Source of the DNA: Ailanthus altissimus
Taxonomy: Eukaryota > Streptophyta > Magnoliopsida > Sapindales > Simaroubaceae
Direction: 5' to 3'
NCBI GenBank assembly: GCA_946807835.1
Contig: OX327702.1
Location: 3,658,001-3,722,000 of the forward strand
DNA length: 64,000 nucleotides
This document shows positions 34,352-46,270 of the stretch, piece by piece (the first letter of the stretch is position 1; each line of letters begins with the position of its first letter). The notes under the pieces were generated by a model. The model searched no databases, was not told where the DNA came from, and saw only the letters and a program-made list of their open reading frames with translations. A program made the translations under genes and the position numbers.

Positions 34352-36381
34352 ACACTTTGAAAATTCAAGAAAAATGCATTCAATAAAGCAATGATAATTG
34401 TCGATATGGGTCCTTTAAGCCTGTGCAAAAATAGTTACATATTAAAAACTTGAATCAACAATGATAAAAGATTTTGCACAAAGCAAGTAAAGACAAATGG
34501 AACCACTGTTAATATGCAAATTAAAGATTTCTATGTCAAAACAACAATGGTGTAATGCAATTGTTGTCACATAAATTAGTTAGTTCTACAAAATTTTCAT
34601 GAAATCATGCACTGTTGTCACGATTTTCCACATATGGCAGCCATATTTGTGTAGCACTAAGCATGTGTTGTGATTTAACATATAAAGGTACAATGTTTTA
34701 AACAAGAACTTGAAGACGAAATCTAATTAGATTGAAAATCTACGTTTTAGCAACATGGCTAGCATTATTTGCTCGAAGAACAATACCTTTAATAAACTAT
34801 TACAAACAAGGCAAGGGTTTATGTGAAGTAGATCTACCATAGATCTGGAAATATTGTTAAGCCCAAAGTCAACATTGCACATGCAGAACTAGAAGTTGAA
34901 GTTATTAAAAATATTTACCTCTCCTTTGCCGAGGTCGATTTACACACATGCTGAGAAGCTTCCAAGTTATCATCTGTTGTAGCAATTTTGCCGTCCATGT
35001 TCTACTTCATATGTTGGAAATTTCAACTTCTTACTCTCTTCAATGTTCCTAGTTGAAATGAAGTAGGTAAATATGGGTAGGTATAACCTCACTTGGACAT
35101 ATTACTTCAAATCTTATCTTTTACTGTTTGTGGTTGCTAAGGCCTATAAACTACTCGTAACCTCCTCATAACATCTTGTTGCTATTAAGTTGGCATACAT
35201 ATACATCATGCCTATTTAGTTACGAACTTTGAGCAAGGTACTTGAATTCTTCCACCATCCCTTGGTGAATATAAAGGTTCATCATAGGCTGATATAATGC
35301 ATTAATTTCTTGCTTTGGTTCATATCAGTAGGTTGAAGAAGCATTTACCACATGTTCATATTTTGTTCACACAAATTGGATTTTAAAGAATGAATTACAG
35401 TATTTATGAGATATTATTATTGGGAAGTCATAAACTATGTATGATGTATGCAATTATCGACCATACTGGGTACCTGTGTACTACAAACATGCCTGAACGA
35501 AGAGCTTAGATTTGGTTATGTAATATAATGCATATCTAATTTTGTTCCCTTGCAATTTTTGGTAGGTGAAGTCAAAAAAAAAAAAAAAATTTGATAGCAA
35601 CCACATCCACGTGTATTTATAATTTTGCTTGTATATGACTTCTTTTTATATTGCGATATTAGACCTATAATTTGTTAGCATAACTTAACTCTAAGTACAG
35701 AAAAGAGTTATATTCAAAATCATTCATCTTAGAATTAATAAATCCTCATTATTGTCCTTTGTCATATTGCTGAAATTTGTACATACAAACACGTTTTGTC
35801 TATTACCATTAGCCACTTTGCATACATAAACATTGCATGTACATACGAATATTACTTGTTATGTATTCATTCGTATGGCCATGAAATATGTTTATATGTG
35901 CGACATGTCATCAATTATTGTGGCTTCATTATGTACATGTACATATAGTGGTATGCAGGACCTATTATAAAAAAAAAATTAGAAAGTTACATCATTGTTT
36001 CGCTATTTGTAATCAACAAAAATTTGACAAAAACAGACTTAAAAAATAGTTGCACAATATAAACCTATATAGGGATTATTTTGGACTTTTACAATGCTGC
36101 TAGCATCATGGTTTCATGGTATTATCACTAGGTTTGGCAAAGTTATGATAACCTATAGTTAGCAATAATTGTGTCTTACGGTGCTTCATTTGTTAAAACT
36201 TGGTCCGAGGAAATAGATGACCTTGTCATTGGTTATGTTTTCCACGTTACAAGCTGCTTGCTTATAATGTTGCAATGAAAAGGCATTAATAACTAGTAAT
36301 GTTTGTAGAAATTAAATAACCTAAATTTCATTAATTATCTTCTCATATTGTTATCTTGGTATTGCAATTTGTGTAAGTTTC
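34352..36381. other. AT-rich intergenic DNA
   Basis: No gene, RNA or clear repeat recognised on either strand over 2 kb. It may include the 3' side of the split MULE. Confidence 0.4.
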
Positions 36382-36652
36382 TCAGCTTTGGGTAAAGGTC
36401 AATGTTCTTCTGGCTCTGAGATTTGGCAATTGATCATGGGTGTCGAAGTAGTCGCAGTGGCGCTTACCCCTTATGCGGTCATGACTCTTGTTTGAAGTTG
36501 CACCCTCATTGTTCCTGTGCAAGGTCCTCTTGAATGGTGTTGTGAAGAATGCGGACCACATACATTCGTCTGGCAAAGGGTTGAAATTGCTTGTATATGT
36601 AAGCATATATTGCTCTTCAGTGAAAGTTGGGTTTACAAACATGTGAAGAAAC
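36382..36652 (-). pseudogene. MULE transposase C-terminal fragment
   Basis: The minus strand reads MFVNPTFTEEQYMLTYTSNF, then NPLPDECMW, a Lys/Arg-rich stretch and RGKRHCDYFDTHDQLPNLR. This matches the end of MuDR-type transposases: a Y-rich block after the SWIM finger, 'NP(L/I)PDxxxW', a basic stretch, and a CCHC knuckle here decayed (CDYF…H). It abuts the copia LTR at 36653 exactly. The N-terminal and core parts of a MULE in the same orientation lie on the other side of the 19-kb nest (55730-57680), so this is probably the displaced end of that element. Confidence 0.65.
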
Positions 36653-37319
36653 TGTTGCGATCAAAGTATTTACAATAAAAAAAATTAAGATGAAGATAAA
36701 AGAGAAAAAATAAATAACACCAAAAATTTTAACATGAAAAAATCGTAAAGGGAAAAACTATGAGGTGATAGTATACCATTTACACAAAACTTCTCTACTA
36801 TGTAAAAATGGGTACACAATATTTTTCTCAAGTTTATGTAAAACCTTGAGGAATACTCTCTTACTAGAATTCTCTTTGCAAGTATTTTTCTATTAGAGGA
36901 ATACAAAATAACACTCTTTTCTCTCTCACTTTTTTCTTACTCTCAGTGTGTTTTTCTTGACACTCTTATATATCTCTCTCTCACGTTGTATCTCATGCAA
37001 AATGCCATAAAATTTAAAAAACTTAGCTATATATTTATAGAAGTGAAAAATAAAGGAATGCCTAAATTTCAAATCAAAAATATAGGTTTCACCAATTTTT
37101 ATTTTCCTCGTCAAATGTGATGGCTGCACTAAAAAATCTTCTTTTCAAAATTTGTAGGTTGTAGAATTTTTTTCTTTGTCAAAAAATGTGGCCACCAAAA
37201 TTGCTCCTTGTCAAGATTTGTTGGCTACCAAATTTTGATTGTCAAAAAGTGGAGGGTTCAACAACTCTTCTTTGTCAATTGTATTGTGCTGCAAAAGTTG
37301 AGTTGAAAACAATTTTTCA
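36653..37319 (-). repeat. Family A 3' LTR of A-minus
   Basis: 667 bp. On the minus strand it starts TGAAAAATTG and ends …TCGCAACA. Nearly identical to 47792-48458. Short frames in it (for example 36685-36906) are not genes. Confidence 0.9.
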
Positions 37320-37336
37320 TAAATTCTACCCTTTCC
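37320..37336 (-). promoter_or_regulatory. Polypurine tract of A-minus
   Basis: On the minus strand GGAAAGGGTAGAATTTA directly precedes the 3' LTR. In the plus copy the same site is GGAAAGGGGAGAATTTA. Confidence 0.8.
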
Positions 37337-37399
37337 AACTCAATGAAGGAAAGAATTAGTCTCTGGCCTTCATTAATGGTAACTTATCCTAGTAAGCTT

Positions 37400-38930
37400 G
37401 GAACATAACTCAAGCTTATGTCAAGGGATTACATTCGTTAACATATCTATAGCATTTTTATCAGTGTGGATATTTTATATTTGGAATAACTTCTTCTTGA
37501 TCGCTTCACATATCCAGTGATATCTGACATCAATATGCTTCATTCAATAGTAGTAAGTGAAATTCTTACTCAAATTGATAGAGCTTTGATTGTCACAGTA
37601 AACCATATACTCATTTTGTTTTAATCCAAAATCTTGAAGATATGTTTTTAACCATAACATTTCCTTTTTGACTTTTGTAATTGCAATATACTCAGCTTTT
37701 ATTGTGAATAAGGCGACATATTTTGCAACTTGGATTGCCATGACACAGCTTCCCTAGCAAAAGTAAATAAATATCCAGATGTAGATTTTCTGTCATATAG
37801 ACTACCTACCATATCCGCATCTGTATAGCCGTCTAAGATTGGTTTTTCATTTCCAAAGCATAAACATACTTTAGATGTTCTGTGCAGATATTTAAAGATT
37901 TATATGATAGCTTCCCAATGTTCTCTACCTGGATTATCTAAGAATCAATTTACAATTCCAATTGCATGTGCAATATTCGATCTCGTGTATACCATTACGT
38001 ACATCAGACTTCCTATCGCTAAAGAGTAAGGAATAATCGATATCTTCTTTTTTTTCTTCCTCAAAAGTGGGACATGACTTTTTGGAGAGTTTGAATTATG
38101 CTTCAAAAGGTAAAGTAACATGTTTAGCTTCTTTCATTTTGAACTGTTCAAGTATCCGTTCAACATACTTCTCTTGTGACAACCATAATAGTTGGGATCT
38201 TCTATCTCGCATAATCTTCTATCTCGAATAATCTTCATTCCTAAAATCTGTTTAGCTGGTCCCAAGTCTTTTATATCAAAGACTTTTGATAGTTTTTTCT
38301 TCAACTACTCGATCATTTGTACATCTTAGTTAACTATTATTATATCATCAACATATAATAATAGGATAACAAATTTCTTACAAGAAAACTCTTTTATGTA
38401 AACACACAAATCTGCTGCAATTCTTTTATACTCGTGATCTATCATGAATGAGTCAAACTTCATGTACGATTGTCATGGTACTTGTTTTAATCCATACCGG
38501 CTCTTTTTTAATTTGCAGACTAGATGCTCATTTCATTTGACTTTGAAACCATCAGGTTGATGCATGTAGATTTCTTCTTCTAAATAACCCTAAAGAAATG
38601 CAGTCTTTACATCAATCTGTTCAATTTACAGATCTAGACTGGCTACTAATCCCAAGATTACTCTGATTGAAGATATTTTTACCACCGAAGAGAATATTTC
38701 ATCAAAATCAATTCCTTTTTTTTGTCCGAAGACTTTTATGACTAATCGAGCTTTGTATTTTACCAATTTTTCGTATCCATCATCCTTCAATCTGAACACC
38801 TATTTGTTCCTCAATGCCTTTCTACCTTTTGAAAATTCCATCAACTCATAAGTGTTGTTCTTTTTAAGAGAATACACTTCATCCTTCATAGATTTTATCC
38901 ATCTGTCTTTGTCTTTATGAGTTAATACCT
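37400..38930 (-). pseudogene. A-minus reverse transcriptase-RNase H remnant
   Basis: The minus strand reads LLYVDDIIIVN at about 38360-38330 (catalytic YVDD intact). Upstream blocks correspond to KTAFLxGDLEEEIYMxQPDG and KLKKSRYGLKQVP. RNase H (37741-37544) contains AEYIAITKVKKEMLWLKTYL and CDNQSSINLSKN. A 1-bp deletion in the segment corresponding to 'KLQKCVALST' and an in-frame TGA after the Tyr run near 37545 break it. Both lesions also occur in the plus copy. Confidence 0.85.
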
Positions 38931-38940
38931 CTTGAAAAGT

Positions 38941-39960
38941 TTATGGCTCCCCATTTTTAACTAGTAGAATATAGTCTGAAGATGTATATCTTATGGATGA
39001 CTTTCGCTCTCTAGTCGATCTTCTAACAAGTTGTTCATCATTCTCGGGTTGTTGACCCTGTTCCCTCTGATTGTCAACCTCTTGCTCTAATACTTCAGCA
39101 TCCTCATCATTAGGTGGGATTTGCACCTGATCAGTTGCTTCTGACTTTTCTTCTTCTGTCATTGTTTGTTGATGAGAACTTAGTTCAATTGCAACTTTTT
39201 CTACTTCTTGCTTCTTATTGAAATCATCGAATATGTGATCTTTATAAAAGATAACATCTCTGCTTCTCACCATTTTCTTTTTTTCTGGATCCCAAAATCT
39301 ATACTCGAACTCTTTATCTCCATAGCTGATGAAGATACATGGAGTAGCTTTGGCATCAAGCTTTGATCTTTGTTCCTTTAATATATGTACAAACGCCTTG
39401 CAACCGAATACCTTCAGATGAGAGTAAGAAACATCTTTCTCAATCCATACTCTTTTTGGAATATCTAACTTCAAAATAACTGATAAAGATCTGTTGAGTA
39501 GGTAACAAACAATTTGTATAACTATACCCCAATAAGGCTTTAGTAGTTTAATTGCTATTAGCATACTTCTAACTCTTTTTATAATGGCGTGATTCATCTT
39601 TTCAACTATATCATTGTGTTGAGGAGTTCTAGGAACAGTTTTTTTTCATGTCGAACCCTATGCTTAGAACAATTGTCTTTAAACTTATAAGAAGTGTATT
39701 CTCCTGCATTGTCTGATCGAAGACACTTTAAAGGTTTTCCTGTTTCTCTTTCTACTATAGTATAAAACCTTTGAAAAATATAAAACACTTGATGTTTTTT
39801 TTTTAACAAATATACTCAAGCCTTTCTAAAAGCATCATCTATAAAGGTTACAAAATATTTGGCTCCTCATAAAGATTTAACTTCTAGTGGACCACATACA
39901 TCAGAATATACTCTCTCCAATACATTCTTTCTTCTAATAGAGGAACTACTAAATGAAATT
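38941..39960 (-). pseudogene. A-minus integrase remnant and C-terminal linker
   Basis: 39809-39606 reads GKPLKCLRSDNAGEYTSYKF, the second catalytic Asp region of copia integrase. The frame shifts and continues in 39597-38941 with NHAIIKRVRSML, YLLNRSLS, then YSHLKVFGCKAFVH, then CIFISYGDKEFEYRFWDPEK, RSRDVIFYKD and an acidic linker ending RRSTRERKSSIRYTSSDYI. The 218-codon stretch is the longest intact piece of the element. Confidence 0.85.
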
Positions 39961-40530
39961 CTATGTTATTTTCCAAATGAACAATAATCACAAAGGTCAG
40001 ACGTAGCACCTTTCACCAAGGGAATGAAGTTCTTCTTGGCAAGAATTTGTATTCCATTTTTATTCATATTGCCAAGCCAATTATGCCATAAATTTGATGA
40101 GGATCCACTACTACATTCACGCTGCTCATGAAAGTTTTTTTATATGTTTTGTATAGACTGCAACAAAGTTTTTCTCTTGCAACAATCATTGATTTTTTAT
40201 TGAGTTTTCATCTACCATTGCCGAAATAATTTTCATGGCCTTGCTTATCCAAAACATCTACTGAGATCAGATTAAGACGTAATTCTGGAACATGCCTCAC
40301 ATCTTTTAATTTCAATTTGCATCTAACATTTGTTTGAATGCAAACATGTCTAATTCCAATAATTTTACAGTAAGCTGAATTTTTCATCTTCACAGAACCA
40401 AAGTCTCATTCTTTGTAAGTGGTAAACATTTCATTATTGGGGCTAATGTGAAATGAAGCTTCTGAATCAACCACCCATTCAACCGTATGATCATTAACAT
40501 GTAAGCATTCATTAGCAAGTATAGAAACTT
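39961..40530 (-). pseudogene. A-minus protease and pre-integrase remnant
   Basis: The minus strand at about 40480 reads VDSEASFHISPNNEMF, where copia proteases have DSGA: the catalytic triplet Gly is changed to Glu. A 61-codon stretch (40393-40208) follows with IGIRHVCIQTNVRCKLKLKD and LRLNLISVDVLD. The zinc-finger-like pre-integrase region is broken by stops. Confidence 0.75.
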
Positions 40531-40589
40531 CTTCTTTCTTTACAGTTGTTGCAGTTGTATTGTTGTCATATTCTTTCATCTTATGGCTA

Positions 40590-41380
40590 CTTTGCTGCTT
40601 TTCTCACTTTAGTACCCGACAATTCCTTTTTATGTGGCCTGGTTTTCCATAATGATAGCAAGAAAATGTTTTGCCTCTGGATTTTGATCTCTCTCTAGAC
40701 TTGTCATTATGATTTCTTTTCTCTTCGACTTTTACTTCTCCCCTCCGTTTTCAGTAACAAAGGACTGTGATTCTCCAACACATGCCTTATTCTGCTTTTC
40801 AAATGAAATCAAGGCTGTAGGGACAACTTCAAACTCGAGGATATCTTTTCCATAAGTAAGAATTGTAATAAGATGATCATACGATGCGGGAAGTGTTGCC
40901 ATCAAGAGTACAACTTTCTCTTTATTTATAAACTTCACATTGAACTTTGATAATTGTGAGATCATGCCATTGAAGTTGTTCAAATGATGAAACATATCAG
41001 TATTCTTAGGCATCCGCGTCCAGTATAACTCCTTCCATAAGTGAAACTTGTTGGATATATTCTTTGACATATACAACTTCTCCAACGTCTCCCAAATTTC
41101 TTTGGCTATCTTGCACTCCTTAGACTCAATATTTTGCAAGACATTATTGAGAGATTTAAACAAAAATTACTAGCCGCAACCCCATCCATATCATCCCATT
41201 ATTCATTATTAACTTTATCAAACTTTTTATCTTTGCCTAATAAAATTTTGTACACCTTTTGTTAGATGAGAAGATCTTTCATTCTCTTTTGCCAAAGTGA
41301 AAAGTTGTTGCTGCCTATGAACTTCTCAATTTCAATTTTGTCCTGCCATCTTGGATTAATTGTGTTCGCTACAATGCTAC
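40590..41380 (-). pseudogene. A-minus gag remnant
   Basis: 41163-40732 (143 codons) reads KEIWETLEKLYMSKN, then LYWTRMPKNTDMFHHLNNF and LLMATLPASYDHLITILTYG, the copia Gag (UBN2) fold. Upstream, in another frame, KFIGSNNFSLWQKRMKDLL is the N-terminal block (about 41335-41275). Downstream a zinc knuckle reads CYHYGKPGHIKRNC (about 40650), with the second Cys replaced by Tyr. Confidence 0.85.
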
Positions 41381-41474
41381 ACGGTAACTATAGTATTCTG
41401 CTACAGTGATATATGATAGCTACAGCATTCTGCTATAGTACTGCCAATTTTTTTCAACAAGAAATTTTCAACTT

Positions 41475-41488
41475 GCTTTGATACCAGT
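41475..41488 (-). promoter_or_regulatory. Primer binding site of A-minus
   Basis: ACTGGTATCAAAGC on the minus strand immediately after the 5' LTR. TGGTATCA is complementary to the 3' end of plant initiator tRNA-Met, the usual primer for copia elements. Confidence 0.85.
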
Positions 41489-42156
41489 TGTTGGGATCAG
41501 AGTATGCACAATGAAAAAATTAAGATAAGATGAAAGAGAAAAATAATAAATAACACCAGAAATTTTTAACATGAAAAACCTGTAAAGGAAAAAACTATGA
41601 GGTGACAGTATACCACCTACACAAAAATCCTCTACTATGTAAAAATGGGTACATAATATTTTTCTCAAGTTTATATAAAAACTTGAGGAATACTTTCTCA
41701 CTAGAATTCTCTCTATAAGTATTTTTCTCTTACAAGAATACAAAATAACACTTTTTTCTCTTTCACTTCTTTTTTTTTTAATTTCTTGCTCTCGATGTAT
41801 TTTTTCTCTCTCTCACACATTGCCTCTCATGAAAAATGCCATAAGCTTTTGAAAGCTTAGCTATATATTTATAGAAGGGAAAAACAAAGGAATGCCTAAA
41901 TTTCAAGTTAAAAATATAAGCTTCACCAACTTTTATTTTCCTTATCAAATGTAATGGCTGCACCAAAAAATCTTCCTTTCAAAATTTGTCAGCTGCAGAA
42001 TTTTTTTCTTTGTAAAAAAATGTAGCCACAAAAATTGCTCATTGTCAAGATTTGTTGGCTACCAAATTTTGATTGTAAAAAAGTGTAGGCTTCAACAACT
42101 CTTCTTTGTCAATTGTATTGTGTTGCAAAAGTTGAGTTGGAAATGATTTCTTATCA
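41489..42156 (-). repeat. Family A 5' LTR of A-minus
   Basis: 668 bp. On the minus strand it starts TGATAAGAAATC and ends ATCCCAACA. Clearly diverged from 36653-37319, with many substitutions and small indels. Confidence 0.9.
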
Positions 42157-42720
42157 ATTCACTGTCAGAAGTCTAACAAACTACACATATCTCTACATTA
42201 GTATAATATTCTCCACTTTAGGCCTAAGTCTTCATGATTTTACTCTTGGACTCTACCTAAAAGGCCTCATATCAATATAGATATGGTTCACTCCTTATAA
42301 ACTCATAATTTTTCCTATTTCTACCTAATGTGATACTTTGTTTGCCTTAACAATCCTCCCCTTGAAAAAAGGACCACACATCCTCCCCTCAAATGATGTT
42401 CTATCTCTCAACAATCTTCTACTCATCTTCACTACGTTGACTGCTCACGCTTTACGTGAATCATCAAAGTATCATCTACTTTGAAAGTCTGCTCTATCAA
42501 GTCAACTCTTCATCACTGCATTAAGAGAACACGCATTATGTAAAGTCCCAGAGCACACCACCACCTATCGATACAGCACAACAATGGAATCCATCGCAAA
42601 CAATACACATACTAAGCTCACCACATTCTCGTTCGGCACCCAAGGATTTCCACTACATGGCAACTCTGGGGCATGGCTCTAATATATAAGTAATCCTAGT
42701 AAGTTTAATCAATGCTAAGA
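42157..42720 (-). mobile_element. TRIM-like miniature LTR element fragment
   Basis: On the minus strand a purine tract CAAGGGGAGGAT at about 42355 precedes TGTTAAGGCAAAC. The unit ends CTTCTGACA at about 42168, a possible LTR of about 185 bp. Upstream at about 42680, TTAGAGCCATGCCCC resembles the 3' part of a tRNA-Met primer site extended as in TRIMs. There is no coding sequence in the 320-bp interior. The other LTR is missing where the family B fragment begins at about 42720. Confidence 0.4.
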
Positions 42721-42721
42721 G

Positions 42722-43400
42722 ATATCTCGAGTACCATTTGCATCAGCAGTGAGAAGCTTAACGTTTGCAATGATTTGTACAAGACCAGATATTGCACAAA
42801 CAGTGGGAATGGTTAGTAGATTTATAAGTATTCCTGGTAAACAACATTGGAGTACCGTTAAAAAGATCTTGCAATATATTAAAGGTACCTCAGATGCTAC
42901 ATTATGTTATGGAGGATCAGAATTCACTGTCGAAGGATATGTTGATTCAGATTTTATAACTGATCTTGATAAAAAAAAATCCACTATAGGCTATATGTTT
43001 ATAATTGCAAAAGGAGTTGTTAACTAAGTCTCTAAACTTCAGACTGTTGTGGCTCTATCAACAACAAAATGTGAGTATATGACAACTACACAAGCTTGTA
43101 AATAAGCAATTTGAATTAAAAGATTCTTAGAGGAGCTCGGGCATAATCAAGATAATATTTTTTTGTATTGTGACAGTCAGAGTGCCTTGCACATTGTAAC
43201 AAATCTGACTTTTCATTCCAGAACAAAGCATATATGAGTATAGTATCACTTTGTTCATAAAGTAGTAAAAGATAGAAGCGTAGATATAAAGAAGATTCAC
43301 ACCAAAGATAACCTATCAGATGTATTGACTAAACCGATCAACACTGACAAGTTCTTATAGTATAGATCCTTATATGGCTTGGAAAAAACATAAGTAGCAT
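42722..43400 (+). pseudogene. Copia family B, first copy: RNase H end of pol
   Basis: From 42749 the plus strand reads SLTFAMICTRPDIAQTVGMV, then KKILQYIKGTSDATLCYGGS, GYVDSDFITDLDKKKSTIGY, then VALSTTKCEYM, LYCDSQSALHI and DVLTKPI. This is the conserved copia region from the end of reverse transcriptase through RNase H, ending shortly before the polypurine tract. Several stops. Everything upstream of 42722 is missing. Confidence 0.85.
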
Positions 43401-43470
43401 GAAAATGACAAGTGTATGTGGTGGAATATGAAGATGTGATTATTTTAATCAAGTCTCCAAGTGGGAGAAA

Positions 43471-44290
43471 TATTGACGATTGATAGGTTTAGTGCCTATC
43501 AAACTTGACATTTGAAACTAAGAAAATGGAGGCACCTAATGAAGAAAATTGAAGCCACCATCTTTTAAAAAAGAAATGGTTAGTAATGATTGGTGGCCTA
43601 GTTGAAAATGTTGAATTGAATGGGTGAAGATATGTTCAATTAGAACATATCTTCACCTAATGAAATTCTCTTATACTTGTTCTGTGATTTTTACATTAAT
43701 TTGTTTAAGAATTTTTCATGTAAAATCTGTGTGTCATTTATTTGAAAATGTTGAATTGAATGGGTGAAGATATGTTCATTTTCATAGTGAAATTCTCCTA
43801 TACTTGTTCTGTAATTTTTACATTAATTTGTTTGAGAATTTTTCATGTAAACTCTGTGTCATTTATTTGAAAATGTTGAATTGAATGGGTAAAGATATGT
43901 TCAATTAGAACATTACTACTTGTATATGAACCTTACCTCCTCCTATAAATAGAGGTGCTCTATTAGTTCATAAATATCATCTCATAATCCAATCTCATAC
44001 TTCATTTTAGAGCAAATTCTATAATTTCTCCTTACTTGTTAAAAGAGAAATATGAGTTTGAAGTGTATCTCCTAGTTTCAAGAGAGAGAAAAAATTATTC
44101 TCTCCTTGTAATTAGAGAGTAATTGTAATCTCATTTTCATAGTGAAATTCTCTTATACTTGTTCTGTGATTTTTACATTAATTGGTTTGAGAATTTTTCA
44201 TGTAAAATCTGTGTGTCATTTATTTTCTTTTAATTTCTCATCTCTATTTTAAATTAAGATAGTGCGTAAACCTTTAAATTCTCCATAACA
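43471..44290 (+). repeat. Family B LTR (LTR-B1)
   Basis: Follows polypurine tract AAGTGGGAGAAA (43459-43470). It starts TATTGACG (TG to TA) and ends CTCCATAACA. Longer than LTR-B2 (465 bp) because of an internal triplication. A TATA-like CTATAAATAGAGG is near 43944. Confidence 0.85.
43608..43925. repeat. Internal tandem repeat of LTR-B1
   Basis: Three units beginning GTTGAATTGAATGGGTxAAG (about 43610, 43749, 43875) and containing CTTGTTCTGTxATTTTTACA. The downstream end of the LTR repeats the second half once more at about 44140-44220. Confidence 0.85.
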
Positions 44291-44302
44291 AGTGGTATCA
44301 CC
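44291..44302 (+). promoter_or_regulatory. Primer binding site after LTR-B1
   Basis: AGTGGTATCACC directly follows the LTR. The sequence after it is family A gag, not family B. Confidence 0.7.
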
Positions 44303-44660
44303 TATAGAAAAGATACCCTCAAGTTTAAAGTTGTTTCTGCAGCTTTGATTTCATTTAAAAAGCAGAATAAGGCACGTGTTGGAGAATCATATGCCATATT
44401 ACTAAAAACAATGGGAAAAGCAGAAGTCGAGAAGAAAGAAGTTATAATGACAAGTCTAAAAGGGAATTAAAATCCAGAGGCAAAACATTTTCTTACTATC
44501 ATTATGGAAAACCAGGCCACATAAAAAGGAATTTTTGAATACTAAAGCAAGAAGAGCAGTAAAGTAATCATAAGGCAAAAGAAGATGACAATAATATAGC
44601 TGCAACAACTGTAAAGAAAGAGGAAGTTTCTTCATTTGCTAATGAATGCTCACATGTTGA
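44303..44660 (+). pseudogene. A-plus gag C-terminal remnant
   Basis: Reads (in shifted frame) the ALISFKKQNKARVGESY segment, homologous to ALISFEKQNKACVGESQ of A-minus. A knuckle follows at about 44486 (YYHYGKPGHIKRNF) in which three of the CCHC ligands are lost. The N-terminal two thirds of gag are absent. Confidence 0.8.
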
Positions 44661-45204
44661 TGATAATATGGTTGAATAGGTGGTTGATTTAGGAGCTTTG
44701 TTTCACGTCAGCCCCAATGATGAAATGTTTATCACTTACAAAGCAGAAGACTTTGGTTCTATGAAAATGAGGAATTCAGCTGCTTGTAAAAATATTGGAA
44801 TTGAAGACGTTTGCATTCAAACAAATGTTGGATACAAATTGACATTAAAAGATATAAGGCATGTTCTAGAATTATGTCTCAATCTAATATCAATGAATGC
44901 TTTAGATGAGCAAGACTAGAAAAATTAATTCGACAATGGCAATTGGAAGCTCAGTAAATGATCGATGATTGTTGTAAGAGAAAAACTTTGTTGCAGTCTG
45001 TACAAAACATATGAAAAATGTTTCATGAGCAATATGAATGTAGTAGTGGAATCCTCACCAAATTTATGTCATAAGCGGCTTAGCCATATAAGTGAAAAGA
45101 GACTACAAATTCTTGCCAAGAAGAACTTCGTTCCCTTGGTGAAAGGTAGCATGTCTGACCCCTGTGATTATTGTTTATTTGAAAAACATATAATTTCATT
45201 TTAG
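44661..45204 (+). pseudogene. A-plus protease and pre-integrase remnant
   Basis: 44680-44919 reads VDLGALFHVSPNDEMF; the catalytic DSG is now DLG. It continues CIQTNVGYKLTLKDIRH. 44965-45204 reads NLCHKRLSHISEKRLQILAK, then CDYCLFEKH, the His/Cys pre-integrase zinc region with HxxxxH and CxxC visible. Confidence 0.8.
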
Positions 45205-46270
45205 TAGTTCCTCTGTTAGAAGAAAAAATGTATTAGAGATAGTGTATTCTTATGGATGTCGTCCATTAGAAGTTGAATCTTTAGGAGGAGCCAGATATTT
45301 TGTAACTTTTATAAATGATGCTTTAGAAATATATTAGGTATGTCTGTTAAAAATAAAAGATCAAGTGTTTTATATTTTTCAAAAGTTTCATGTTATGGTA
45401 GAAAGAGAAATAGGGAAACCTTTAAAGTGCCTTCAATCAGACAATGCAAGAGAATACATTTCCTATAAGTTTAGATACTACTGTTCTAAACATGGGATTC
45501 GGTATGAAAGATTGATCCTGGAACTCCTTAACACAATGGGGTAGCTAAAAGGATAAATCGCACTATTATAAAAAAAGTTCGAAGTATGCTAAGAGCAGTT
45601 AAATTACCAAAGCCTTTCTGGGGTGTAGCTGTACAAACCGCTTGTTACCTACTCAACAGATCTTCATCAGTTGCTTTGGAGTTAGATATTCCAAAAAGAG
45701 TATGAACCGAGAAAGATTTTCTTACTCTCATATGAAAGTATTTGGTTGCAAGGCGTTTATACATAAACCAAATAAACAAAGATCAAAGCTACTCCATGTA
45801 TCTTCATTGGTTATGGAGATAAAGAATGCGGGTTTAGATTTTGGGATCCAGAAAAGAAGAAAATGGTGAGAAGCAGGGATGTTATCTTTCACGAGGATTA
45901 AACATTTAAAATTTTCAGTAAAGAGCAAGAAGCGAAAAAAGTTACAATTGAACTAAGTTCTTAACAAACAATGACAGAAAAAGAAGAGTCGGATGCAGTT
46001 GATCAAATACAAAACCCACTTGATGATGATGATGCTGAAGTACCAGAGTAAGAGGTTGACAATCAAGGAGAACGGGGTCAACAACTGGAGATTGATGAAC
46101 AACTTGTCAGAAGATCGCCTAAAGAGCCAAAGCCATCTACAAGATATACATTACCAGACTATATTTTATGTACTGAAAAGGGGAAGTCAGAAACTTTTCA
46201 AAAGGTATTAACTCATAAAAACAAAGACAGATGGATCGAATCCATGAAGGATGAAATATATTCTCTTAAA
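45205..46270 (+). pseudogene. A-plus integrase remnant and linker
   Basis: Broken frames correspond to GKPLKCLQSDNAREYIS (second catalytic Asp), INRTIIKKVRSMLRAVKLP-like sequence, then YSHMKVFGCKAFIH (45730) and the acidic linker around 46030. A premature change at KRV* and several frameshifts are present. Confidence 0.75.

Larger units (their letters stand above)
36653..42156 (-). mobile_element. Copia retrotransposon, family A, minus copy (A-minus)
   Basis: A complete but dead element of 5.5 kb. 5' LTR 42156-41489, primer binding site, gag, protease, integrase, reverse transcriptase, RNase H, polypurine tract, 3' LTR 37319-36653. The order integrase before reverse transcriptase defines Ty1/copia. 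Coding is interrupted throughout. The two LTRs are visibly more different from each other than the 3' LTR is from the family-A LTR at 47.8 kb. Flanks GAAAC (36648-36652) and ATTCA (42157-42161) do not match, so no target duplication survives. Confidence 0.9.

Noticed and set aside
36685..37129. Two short frames repeated at 41468-41966 and 47982-48426
   Set aside because: They lie wholly within family A LTRs. Their recurrence reflects the LTR, not a conserved protein.
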